A DNA stretch of 11,074 nucleotides from CALAED01 sp937891035. GTDB taxonomy: Bacteria > Actinomycetota > Actinomycetes > Streptosporangiales > Streptosporangiaceae. The translations under genes were made by a program, and so were the position numbers. The notes under the pieces were generated by a model. That model searched no databases. It saw only the letters and a program-made list of their open reading frames with translations, and had not been told where the DNA came from. The DNA lies in NCBI GenBank assembly GCA_035642125.1, contig DASQSZ010000052.1, forward strand, positions 1 to 11,074. The letters run 5' to 3'. Below are positions 1 through 6,122 of the stretch, one piece after another; within the stretch, counting starts at the first letter, position 1, and each line of letters opens with the position of its first letter.

Positions 1-1184
1 CCGCCGAGCTGTTCCGGCAGCTGGGCGTCACGATGGATCCGCGGCGGCCGGCCCACGGCCTGTCCATCGCCGACCAGCAGGTCGTCGAGATCGCCAAGGC
101 TCTGTCGAGAAACGCCCGCGTGCTGGTGATGGACGAGCCGACCGCCGCGCTGACCGGCCAGGAGGTGACCCGCCTGTTCGCGGTGACGCGGACGCTGCGC
201 GATCGCGACTGCGCGGTCCTGTTCATCTCGCATCGTCTTGAGGAGATCTTCGCGCTCTGCCGGCGCGTGACGACGCTGCGCGACGGCCGCCTGATCGCCA
301 CCGAAGAGGTCGCCGGCCTCACCCCCGACGACCTCGTGCAGCGCATGGTGGGCCGCGAGCTCGAGGCGATGTACCCGAAGGACGCGCACGCCATCGGCGA
401 GGTGGCGCTGCGCGTCTCCCGGCTGACCCGCGAGGGCGTATTCACCGACGTGTCGTTCGATGTCCGCTGCGGCGAGATCGTGGCGCTGGCCGGGCTCGTC
501 GGCGCCGGCCGCAGTGAGGTGGCACGGGCGATCTTCGGTGTGGACCGCTGGGACGGCGGTCACGTCGAGGTGGCCGGATGGCCGCTCCCGCCCGGCAGCC
601 CGTCGGCGGCGATGTCCGCCGGAATCGCGCTGGTGCCCGAAGACCGGCGCCAGCAGGGCCTGGTGATGGAGCTGTCCATCGAGCGCAACATCGGGCTCAC
701 TCAGCTGCGCGCGATGCGCCGCGGTCCGTTCGTTTCGCGCCGGATCGAACGCGACCGGGCCGCGGACTGGGCGCTGCGGCTGCGGCTAAAGTTCGCCCGG
801 CTCGCCGACGCGGTGGGCGTGCTGTCCGGCGGCAACCAGCAAAAGGTCGTGTTGGCCAAATGGCTGGCCACCGACCCATCCGTGCTGATCGTCGACGAGC
901 CGACGCGCGGCATCGACGTCGGTACCAAGGCCGAGGTCCACCGGTTGCTGTCCGAGCTGGCGGCCGAGGGCCTGGCGGTGTTGATGATCTCCTCCGAGCT
1001 TCCGGAGGTCCTGAACATGGCCGACCGCGTCCTCGTCATGCACGAGGGCCGCTTGGTGGCGGAGTTCCCGCGCGCCGCGGCCACGGAGGAAAAGGTCATG
1101 GCCGCCGCGACCGGCCAGACCGGCCAGACCGGCCAGGCTGGCAAGGCCGCCGGCACGGGGAACGCACGGGGAGCGAGCGCATGA
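1..1184 (+). CDS. rhaT: Rhamnose ABC importer, double ATP-binding subunit (5' truncated)
   Basis: This is the RbsA/MglA-class sugar ABC ATPase that would power L-rhamnose import at the cytoplasmic face of RhaP/RhaQ. The reading frame is already open at base 3, so the true start, and with it the first Walker A, lies upstream; the ATG at 33 is internal. Visible parts of the first nucleotide-binding domain are the LSIADQQVVEIAKAL signature region and Walker B (VLVMDEPT, from about 120). The second domain has a Walker A with Arg in place of Lys (GLVGAGRSE, 492-518), normal for this class, then LSGGNQQKV (822-848), Walker B VLIVDEPTRGID (882-917) and the SSELPEV region that replaces the switch His. 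After EEKVMAAA the protein ends in a low-complexity TGQ-repeat tail unlike the conserved core. The stop overlaps the rhaP start (ATGA, 1181-1184). The family is certain; rhamnose specificity rests on the neighbouring rhaS, rhaM, rhaI and rhaD. Confidence 0.92.
   Translation, partial: AELFRQLGVTMDPRRPAHGLSIADQQVVEIAKALSRNARVLVMDEPTAALTGQEVTRLFAVTRTLRDRDCAVLFISHRLEEIFALCRRVTTLRDGRLIATEEVAGLTPDDLVQRMVGRELEAMYPKDAHAIGEVALRVSRLTREGVFTDVSFDVRCGEIVALAGLVGAGRSEVARAIFGVDRWDGGHVEVAGWPLPPGSPSAAMSAGIALVPEDRRQQGLVMELSIERNIGLTQLRAMRRGPFVSRRIERDRAADWALRLRLKFARLADAVGVLSGGNQQKVVLAKWLATDPSVLIVDEPTRGIDVGTKAEVHRLLSELAAEGLAVLMISSELPEVLNMADRVLVMHEGRLVAEFPRAAATEEKVMAAATGQTGQTGQAGKAAGTGNARGASA
1110..1136 (+). repeat. 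9-bp tandem repeat coding (TGQ)3 in the RhaT tail
   Basis: Three perfect copies of ACCGGCCAG encode Thr-Gly-Gln three times, followed by a degenerate copy (AGK) and a near-duplicate GCACGGGGA pair at about 1154-1173. The repeat lies after the last conserved ABC residues, so it sits in a dispensable C-terminal tail. It is one of several 9-bp-period GC-rich microrepeats at protein edges in this operon. Confidence 0.85.
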
Positions 1185-2242
1185 CACGGGCGACCCGCGG
1201 CAAGCCGGCGGTGCGCCGGCTGTTCGACCGGCTCACCCGGATCCGCGAACTCGGGCTCGTGGTCGCCATCGCGGTGCTGTTCGGGGCGACGGGGGCGGCC
1301 AACGCCGGCTTTCTGTCAGCGCAGAGCCTGCGCGACATCATGCTCAACGCGTCGATCATCATGCTGCTCGCGGTCGGGCAGACCCTCGTCATCGTCACGC
1401 GCAACGTGGATCTGTCGGTCAGCTCGATCACCGGGTTGACGGCCTTCAGCAGCGGCGTTCTCCTCGCCGACCATCCGGGGCTGCCCGTCGTGGCCGTGGT
1501 GGCGATCTGCCTGGCGATCGGCGCGACCTGCGGAGCGCTCAACGGAATGCTGGTCGCCTACGCCAGGGTGCCCGCGCTGGTGGCCACGCTCGGCACGCTG
1601 TACGTCTTCCGCGGCGTCGACTACGCCTTCGCCGGCGGCCGGCAGGTGAACGCCGCCGACATGCCCGCGGGATTCCTATCGCTTGGCACTCGGGAGCTGG
1701 CCGGCATCCCGATCCTCGCCATCGTGGCAATGGCCGTCCTGGCGGCGGCCGGCTGGGTGCTGGCCAACCTGCGGGCGGGTCGCGAGCTCTACGCGATCGG
1801 CTCGCATCCTGAGGCGGCGGTGCTGGCCGGCATCCGGGTGGGCCGGCGGATCCTCATCGCCTTCATAGTCAACGGCGCCATCGCCGGACTCGCCGGGGTG
1901 ATGTGGGCCGCCCGCTTCGGCACGGTCGACGCCACTGTGGCCACGGGCAAGGAGCTCGACGTCGTCGCCGCGGTCGTGGTCGGCGGCGTGGCGATCTTCG
2001 GTGGCAGCGGCACGGTGTGGGGGGCGGCGCTCGGCGCGCTGCTGCTCAGCTCGATCGGCAGCGCGCTGGCCGTGCTGCGGGTCGACTCCTTGGCCCAGTA
2101 CGCCATCAACGGGCTGCTCCTGCTCGCCGCCATCGTGCTCGACCGGCTGCTCGCGCTGCGGCTGGGCGCTGCGCTGCGGCGCAGAAGGTACGCGCGGCGA
2201 CGCGGGCCGGCGGCCGCGACCGCACAGCCGGGAGGTGCGTGA
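1181..2242 (+). CDS. rhaP: Rhamnose ABC importer permease 1
   Basis: Integral membrane permease of the BPD_transp_2 (RbsC/AraH-like) family, 353 aa, which forms the rhamnose channel together with RhaQ. It shows about eight to ten hydrophobic segments (for example near residues 24-43, 56-74, 102-121, 175-195, 224-244, 278-298 and 306-327). Family landmarks are VDLSVSSITGLTA (76-88), ALNGMLVAYARVPALVATLG (119-138), GRELYAIGSHPEAAVLAG (200-217) and the Gly-rich GGVAIFGGSGTVWGAALGA (268-286). The start ATG at 1181 overlaps the rhaT stop and has GGGGAG at 1168-1173 with a 7-nt spacer. The frame runs open further upstream, but only antiparallel to rhaT coding sense, and that stretch has no permease-like sequence. 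The C-terminus is Arg- and Ala-rich (331-353), consistent with a cytoplasmic end. The assignment as RhaP rather than RhaQ follows gene order and is a convention. Confidence 0.93.
   Translation: MTRATRGKPAVRRLFDRLTRIRELGLVVAIAVLFGATGAANAGFLSAQSLRDIMLNASIIMLLAVGQTLVIVTRNVDLSVSSITGLTAFSSGVLLADHPGLPVVAVVAICLAIGATCGALNGMLVAYARVPALVATLGTLYVFRGVDYAFAGGRQVNAADMPAGFLSLGTRELAGIPILAIVAMAVLAAAGWVLANLRAGRELYAIGSHPEAAVLAGIRVGRRILIAFIVNGAIAGLAGVMWAARFGTVDATVATGKELDVVAAVVVGGVAIFGGSGTVWGAALGALLLSSIGSALAVLRVDSLAQYAINGLLLLAAIVLDRLLALRLGAALRRRRYARRRGPAAATAQPGGA
2231..2235 (+). promoter_or_regulatory. Shine-Dalgarno GGAGG that selects the rhaQ GTG start
   Basis: GGAGG inside the end of rhaP lies 9 nt before the GTG at 2245 but only 3 nt before an in-frame GTG at 2239 that overlaps the rhaP stop. 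The spacing favours 2245. No in-frame ATG offers a better alternative near the conserved N-terminal membrane region. Confidence 0.7.
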
Positions 2243-2244
2243 CA

Positions 2245-3369
2245 GTGCAAACCCGCTCCGGGCACCCCCCACACCGCCCACACTCTCCGCACTCTCCGCG
2301 CCCCGCGCGGACCGCGCGGCCGACGCGCCCCGCCTACGCCGCGCTCGCCGGTTTGCGCGGGCGGCTGGCCACCTGGGAGGGCACCATCGTCGTGCTGCTC
2401 GTGGCCTCCTGGGCGGTCGCCTCGGTGTCGGTCGACGGGTTCGCCGACACCTCCAACCTCTGGTTCATCCTCATCGACGTCACCGAGATCGCGATCATGG
2501 CGATCACGCTCACTCTCGTCGTGATCGCCGCGGAGATCGACCTGTCCATCGCCTCGACGCTTGGCCTGTCCTGCGCGGTGATCGGCTACCTGTGGAACGC
2601 CGGCTGGCCGATCGAGCAGATTTTCCCGGTGGCGCTGTGCGTCGGCGCCGTGTGCGGGGCCCTGAACGGCGTGCTCGTCACCCGGCTCGGGCTGCCATCG
2701 CTCGCGGTGACGATCGGCACCCTCGCGCTTTATCGCGGGCTCGCGTACGTGATCCTCGGCGATACCGCGGTCGCGGACTTCCCGGAGCGTTACACAAGCT
2801 GGGCGACGGGCCGGATCCCCGGCACGCCCATCCCGTACCCGATCGTGCTGGTCGCCGCGCTGGCGGTGATCGTCGGCGTGCTGCTGCACGCCAGCCCGCT
2901 CGGCCGGGCCACCTATGCCCTCGGCTATAACGAGGAGGCCGCCCGGTTCGCCGGCGTACGAGTCAAGCGCATCAAGTTCTGGCTCTTCGTGGCATCGGGG
3001 GTGTTCGCCTCGCTGGCCGGCATCGTCTACACGCTCCGGTTCTCCAGCGCCCGCGCCGACAACGGGGCGGGCCTCGAACTGGCGGTGGTGGCGGCCGTTC
3101 TGCTGGGTGGCGTCTCGATCTTCGGCGGGCGGGGGACGCTGCCCGGCGTGCTCGCCGGAGTGTTGCTGTTCGGCATCTTGCGCAACGCGCTGATCCTCGC
3201 GGACGTGTCCAACGAGGTGCTCAACTTCGTCACCGGGGTGCTGCTGATCACTTCGGTTCTGGCGCCCAACCTGGTCGGGTTCATTCGGCGGGCCCGCGCC
3301 GGGCCCGGCGGCGCGACTTCCACCCCACCCCCCACGACGATCACTAAGGAAGGGACCTCAGTCTCATGA
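2245..3369 (+). CDS. rhaQ: Rhamnose ABC importer permease 2
   Basis: Second BPD_transp_2 permease, 374 aa from GTG 2245, the partner of RhaP. Conserved landmarks are EIDLSIAS (97-104), ALNGVLVTRLGLPSLAVTIG (139-158), GRATYALGYNEEAARFAGV (220-238) and GGVSIFGGRGTLPGVLAG (288-305), with hydrophobic spans throughout residues 47-347. Two ends look atypical. Residues about 5-30 are a His/Pro/Ser/Arg low-complexity stretch (HPPHRPHSPHSPRP) encoded by short GC-rich repeats. The last about 20 residues (TSTPPPTTITKEGTSVS) are encoded by DNA that also contains the rhaS ribosome-binding site, as if the frame had run on through a former spacer. The stop overlaps the rhaS ATG (ATGA, 3366-3369), so translation is likely coupled. 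Function as a permease is secure; sugar specificity comes from context. Confidence 0.92.
   Translation: MQTRSGHPPHRPHSPHSPRPARTARPTRPAYAALAGLRGRLATWEGTIVVLLVASWAVASVSVDGFADTSNLWFILIDVTEIAIMAITLTLVVIAAEIDLSIASTLGLSCAVIGYLWNAGWPIEQIFPVALCVGAVCGALNGVLVTRLGLPSLAVTIGTLALYRGLAYVILGDTAVADFPERYTSWATGRIPGTPIPYPIVLVAALAVIVGVLLHASPLGRATYALGYNEEAARFAGVRVKRIKFWLFVASGVFASLAGIVYTLRFSSARADNGAGLELAVVAAVLLGGVSIFGGRGTLPGVLAGVLLFGILRNALILADVSNEVLNFVTGVLLITSVLAPNLVGFIRRARAGPGGATSTPPPTTITKEGTSVS
2281..2298 (+). repeat. 9-bp tandem repeat in the RhaQ N-terminus
   Basis: Two perfect copies of CACTCTCCG (2281-2289, 2290-2298) encode the repeated His-Ser-Pro. They are followed by degenerate CCGCGCGG-type units to about 2330. 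The repeat lies in the non-conserved N-terminal extension before the first membrane span. Confidence 0.75.
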
Positions 3370-4436
3370 AAGGCTTCTTTTCCACCGCGGCGGTGGCCTC
3401 GGTCGCCGCGGTGACGTTGGTGGCCGCCGGCTGCGGCGGGACGACCAAGAACGATGTGGAGGCGCAGGGCGGTCAGCCGGCGAACACGGCCGCCGCGAAC
3501 CCCAACGCGGCGATCAAGCAGGGCCTCAAGATCGCCTTCCTGCCCAAGCAGATCAACAATCCGTACTTCACCATCGCCGACAAGGGCGGCACCGGGGCGG
3601 TGTCGGAGTTCGGCGGCACCGGCAAGGAGGTCGGCCCGTCCGACGCCTCCGCCTCCTCACAGGTGTCGTACATCAACACGCTCATCCAGCAGCGGCAGGA
3701 CGCGATCGTCATCTCCTGCAACGACCCGAACGCCGTCGCGCCGTCGTTGAAACAGGCGATGAGACAGGGCATCAAGGTCGTGACGTACGACTCCGACGCC
3801 GCGCCGGACGCCCGCCACCTGTTCATCAACCAGGCCAGCGCCGAGGACCTCGGCCGCACCGAGGTACAGCAGATCGCCAAGCAGATCGGCCACAAGGGCG
3901 AGATCGCGATCTTGTCCGCCACCCCGAACGCCACCAACCAAAACAGCTGGATCAACTTCATGAAGGACGAGCTGACCAAGCCGGAGTACTCCGGCATGAA
4001 GCTCGTCAAGATCGCCTATGGCAACGACGACGACCAAAAGTCGTTCACCGAGACCCAGGGGCTGCTCAAGTCCTACCCGAACCTCAAGGGCATCATCTCG
4101 CCGACCACGGTTGGCATCGCCGCCGCGGCCCGCTACCTGTCCGGCTCGAAGTACAAGGGCAAGGTGAAGCTGACCGGGCTCGGCACGCCCAACCAGATGC
4201 GCAAGTTCGTCAAGGACGGCACGGTCGAGGCCTTCGAGCTGTGGAACCCGGCCGATCTCGGTTACCTCGGCGCGTACGCGGCGGCCGCGCTGTCGTCCGG
4301 CCAGATCACCGGCGCCGCCGGCCAGAAGTTCAAGGCCGGCAAGCTCGGCGAGAAGACCATCGGCCAAAACGGCGAGGTCATCCTCGGCCCGCCGACCGTC
4401 TTCGACAAGAGCAACATCGACAACTTCAACTTCTGA
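3366..4436 (+). CDS. rhaS: Rhamnose-binding lipoprotein of the ABC importer
   Basis: Periplasmic-binding-protein-like lipoprotein of the Peripla_BP_4 / RhaS type, 356 aa, which captures the sugar outside the membrane and delivers it to RhaPQ. Residues 1-23 form a lipoprotein signal (MKGFFSTAAVASVAAVTLVA then AGC) with the lipobox Cys at 23. A Gly/Gln/Asn/Ala linker (24-50) tethers the two-lobed domain. Likely ligand-facing positions are NNPYF (64-68), the YDSDA loop (141-145), NATNQNSW (188-195) and ELWNPADLG (291-299). The ATG has AAGGAAGGGA (3346-3355) upstream with a 10-nt spacer, the best ribosome-binding site in the transporter block, which suits a component needed in excess. It overlaps the rhaQ stop and is followed by a hairpin-bearing spacer. 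Rhamnose as ligand is inferred from similarity to RhaS and the adjoining rhamnose enzymes. Confidence 0.93.
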   Translation: MKGFFSTAAVASVAAVTLVAAGCGGTTKNDVEAQGGQPANTAAANPNAAIKQGLKIAFLPKQINNPYFTIADKGGTGAVSEFGGTGKEVGPSDASASSQVSYINTLIQQRQDAIVISCNDPNAVAPSLKQAMRQGIKVVTYDSDAAPDARHLFINQASAEDLGRTEVQQIAKQIGHKGEIAILSATPNATNQNSWINFMKDELTKPEYSGMKLVKIAYGNDDDQKSFTETQGLLKSYPNLKGIISPTTVGIAAAARYLSGSKYKGKVKLTGLGTPNQMRKFVKDGTVEAFELWNPADLGYLGAYAAAALSSGQITGAAGQKFKAGKLGEKTIGQNGEVILGPPTVFDKSNIDNFNF

Positions 4437-4440
4437 CCCC

Positions 4441-4471
4441 TCAACCAAGAACCCCGTCAACCAAGAATCCC
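4441..4471 (+). repeat. 16-bp-period tandem repeat just after rhaS
   Basis: TCAACCAAGAACCCC (4441-4455) recurs as TCAACCAAGAATCCC (4457-4471), giving two copies with a 16-nt period that match at 14 of 16 positions. The repeat is relatively A-rich for this genome and begins four bases after the rhaS stop. No function is recognised; it may be a simple local duplication or part of an unstructured RNA linker in front of the hairpin. Confidence 0.8.
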
Positions 4472-4488
4472 TGAACCTCCCCGCCGCA

Positions 4489-4518
4489 GTGCGCCGGTCC
4501 GGCAGCGGGCCGGCGCAC
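4489..4518 (+). promoter_or_regulatory. Intercistronic hairpin between rhaS and rhaM
   Basis: The left arm GTGCGCCGGTCC (4489-4500) and right arm GGGCCGGCGCAC (4507-4518) pair over 12 bp with one G-U pair, enclosing the 6-nt loop GGCAGC. No U-tract follows, so this is not a classic intrinsic terminator. Its place directly downstream of a binding-protein gene fits an mRNA-stabilising or partial-attenuation element that raises rhaS message above the catabolic genes, a common arrangement in sugar ABC operons. The structure is read directly; the role is inferred. Confidence 0.65.
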
Positions 4519-4549
4519 GGCACCAGGCGGGGACGGAGGCGAGGCGCCG

Positions 4550-4870
4550 ATGCAGCGGGTGTGTTTCCTGCTCAAGGTGCGGCCGGACCGGCTGGCCGAA
4601 TACCGCGAACGACACCAGGCCGTCTGGCCGGACATGCTCGCCGCGCTGCGCGCCACCGGCTGGCACAACTACTCGCTGTTTTTGCGTGACGACGGGCTCC
4701 TCGTCGGCTACCTCGAGACCGAGGACTTCCAGGCCGCGCTCGACGGAATGGCCCGTACCGACGTCAACGCACGCTGGCAGGCGGAGATGGCGCCGTTCTT
4801 CGAAGACCTCGACGGGCGCCGCCCCGACCAGGGCCTGCGGACCCTGACCGAAGTGTTCCATCTCGACTGA
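4550..4870 (+). CDS. rhaM: L-rhamnose mutarotase
   Basis: Small cytosolic enzyme of the RhaM/RhaU (YiiL) family that interconverts the alpha and beta anomers of L-rhamnose, feeding the isomerase. At 106 aa it matches the usual length of about 104. The residues reported for the E. coli enzyme, Tyr18, His22 and Trp76, fall at exactly the same numbers here (EYRERH at 17-22; NARWQ with Trp76). Other family features are WPDM (26-29), GWHNYSLFL (37-45) and the C-terminal LTEVFHLD. GGAGG at 4535-4539 lies 10 nt before the ATG and a second GAGG lies closer. It is the first gene after the hairpin-containing spacer and is 18 nt upstream of rhaI, so it opens the catabolic half of the operon. The symbol rhaU is used for the same gene in rhizobia. 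Confidence 0.95.
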   Translation: MQRVCFLLKVRPDRLAEYRERHQAVWPDMLAALRATGWHNYSLFLRDDGLLVGYLETEDFQAALDGMARTDVNARWQAEMAPFFEDLDGRRPDQGLRTLTEVFHLD

Positions 4871-4878
4871 CGAAACTC

Positions 4879-4888
4879 GGGGATCCCC
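4879..4888 (+). promoter_or_regulatory. Perfect palindrome GGGGATCCCC abutting the rhaI start
   Basis: A 10-bp perfect palindrome occupies the last ten bases before the rhaI ATG. Its GGGGA half is the only ribosome-binding-like sequence for rhaI (5-nt spacer), so initiation is probably weak on its own and coupled to rhaM termination 18 nt upstream. The palindrome may be fortuitous. Confidence 0.45.
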
Positions 4889-6112
4889 ATGACGACAGAT
4901 ACGGCTCAGGTCAAGGCGGCCCTGCGGCGGCAGCGGATCGAGACCCCCTCGTGGGCGTACGGAAACTCCGGCACCCGCTTCAAGGTGTTCGCGCAGCGCG
5001 GCGTGCCGCGCACCCCGCAGGAGAAGATCGACGACGCCGCCCAGGTGCACCGGTTCACCGGCGTGGCGCCGAGCGTGGCGCTGCACATCCCCTGGGACCG
5101 CGTCGACGACTACGCCGCGCTGGCCGCCTACGCCCGCGATCGCGGCGTACGGCTCGGCGCGATCAACTCCAACGTCTTCCAGGACGACGACTACATGCTG
5201 GGCAGCGTCACCAACCCCGACCCCGCCGTCCGCCGGAAGGCACTCGACCACCTGCTCGAGTGCGTCGACATCATGGACCTCACCGGGTCGGACACCCTCA
5301 AGCTGTGGTTCTCCGACGGCACCAACTACCCGGGCCAAGACGACATCCGGGCCAGGCAGGACCGGCTCGCCGAGGCGCTCGCCGCGGTGTACGAACGGCT
5401 AGGCGACGGCCAGCGGTTCCTGCTCGAGTACAAGCTGTTCGAGCCGGCCTTCTACGCCATGGACGTGCCGGACTGGGGCACGGCGTACGCGCACTGCGTG
5501 CGGCTCGGCCCGAAGGCGCAGGTGGTCGTCGACACCGGCCACCACGCGCCCGGCACCAACATCGAGTTCATCGTGGCGTTCCTGCTGCGGGAGGGGAAGC
5601 TCGGCGGGTTCGACTTCAACTCGCGGTTTTACGCCGACGACGACCTCATGGTCGGCGCGGCCGACCCGTTCCAGCTGTTCCGCATCATGCACGAGGTCGT
5701 CAAGGCCGGAGGTCTTGATGCTGGAAAGAACGCGCGAAGCTCGGTTGACGGGGGGGTGCGCGCGGGGCCGGAGTCCCCCCACGGGGTGGCCTTCATGCTC
5801 GACCAATGCCACAACATCGAGCCAAAGATCCCCGGGCAGATCCGCTCGGTGCTGAACGTGCAGGAGGCCACCGCCAAGGCGCTCCTCGTCGACGCCGCGG
5901 CGCTGCGCAAGGCGCAGGACGCCGGCGACGTGCTCGGCGCGAACGCCGTGTTCATGGACGCCTACAACACCGACGTACGGCCGTTGCTCGCCGACCTGCG
6001 CGCCGACATGGGTCTCGACCCCGACCCGATCGCCGCCTACCACCGCTCCGGTTACTTCGAGAAGATCACCGCCGAACGCGTCGGCGGTCAGCAGGCCGGA
6101 TGGGGAGCTTGA
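4889..6112 (+). CDS. rhaI: L-rhamnose isomerase (Gram-positive / P. stutzeri-like type)
   Basis: Cytosolic metal-dependent TIM-barrel aldose isomerase converting L-rhamnose to L-rhamnulose, 407 aa. It resembles the xylose-isomerase-like RhaI type, not E. coli RhaA. Compared with the P. stutzeri enzyme (residue numbers recalled from literature), metal and catalytic positions align by spacing: Glu180 (LLEYK; E219), Asp215 and His218 (VVDTGHH; D254, H257), Asp250 and Asp252 (YADDD; D289, D291) and Asp305 (FMLDQCHN; D327). The position equivalent to His281 is Asp242 (GFDFN). Between Asp252 and Asp305 there are 17 more residues than expected, an insertion near 276-297 with unusual codons. The ATG at 4889 gives the expected N-terminus. 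It lies between rhaM and the putative lyase, whose ribosome-binding site overlaps this stop codon. Identity is secure; activity with the insertion is untested. Confidence 0.93.
   Translation: MTTDTAQVKAALRRQRIETPSWAYGNSGTRFKVFAQRGVPRTPQEKIDDAAQVHRFTGVAPSVALHIPWDRVDDYAALAAYARDRGVRLGAINSNVFQDDDYMLGSVTNPDPAVRRKALDHLLECVDIMDLTGSDTLKLWFSDGTNYPGQDDIRARQDRLAEALAAVYERLGDGQRFLLEYKLFEPAFYAMDVPDWGTAYAHCVRLGPKAQVVVDTGHHAPGTNIEFIVAFLLREGKLGGFDFNSRFYADDDLMVGAADPFQLFRIMHEVVKAGGLDAGKNARSSVDGGVRAGPESPHGVAFMLDQCHNIEPKIPGQIRSVLNVQEATAKALLVDAAALRKAQDAGDVLGANAVFMDAYNTDVRPLLADLRADMGLDPDPIAAYHRSGYFEKITAERVGGQQAGWGA
5714..5779 (+). other. In-frame insertion with aberrant codons inside rhaI
   Basis: Residues about 276-297 of RhaI (LDAGKNARSSV then DGGVRAGPESP) sit between the conserved HEVVKAGG and HGVAFMLDQCHN blocks, where related enzymes have only a short loop. 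The codons are unlike the rest of the gene: ggt, ctt, gat, gct, gga, cga and gtt occur within about 35 bases, whereas the surrounding gene uses nearly only G/C third positions. The stretch also holds a G7 run (5750-5756) and a C6 run (5775-5780). The reading frame is preserved. The extent is estimated from family spacing, which gives a net gain of 17 residues. Confidence 0.65.
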
Positions 6113-6122
6113 GGACACCGCC

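Noticed and set aside
578..1180. Upstream in-frame extension of rhaP to an ATG at 578
   Set aside because: This would run 200 codons through rhaT in a different frame with no permease-like sequence. The ATG at 1181 has a proper ribosome-binding site and stop-start overlap.
4489..4518. Hairpin read as a Rho-independent terminator
   Set aside because: No T-rich tract follows the stem, and the genes on both sides belong to the same pathway, so full termination is unlikely.
5743..5748. TTGAC-like -35 element inside rhaI
   Set aside because: No matching -10 element follows; it lies in the middle of a coding insertion and is better explained by the insertion's composition.
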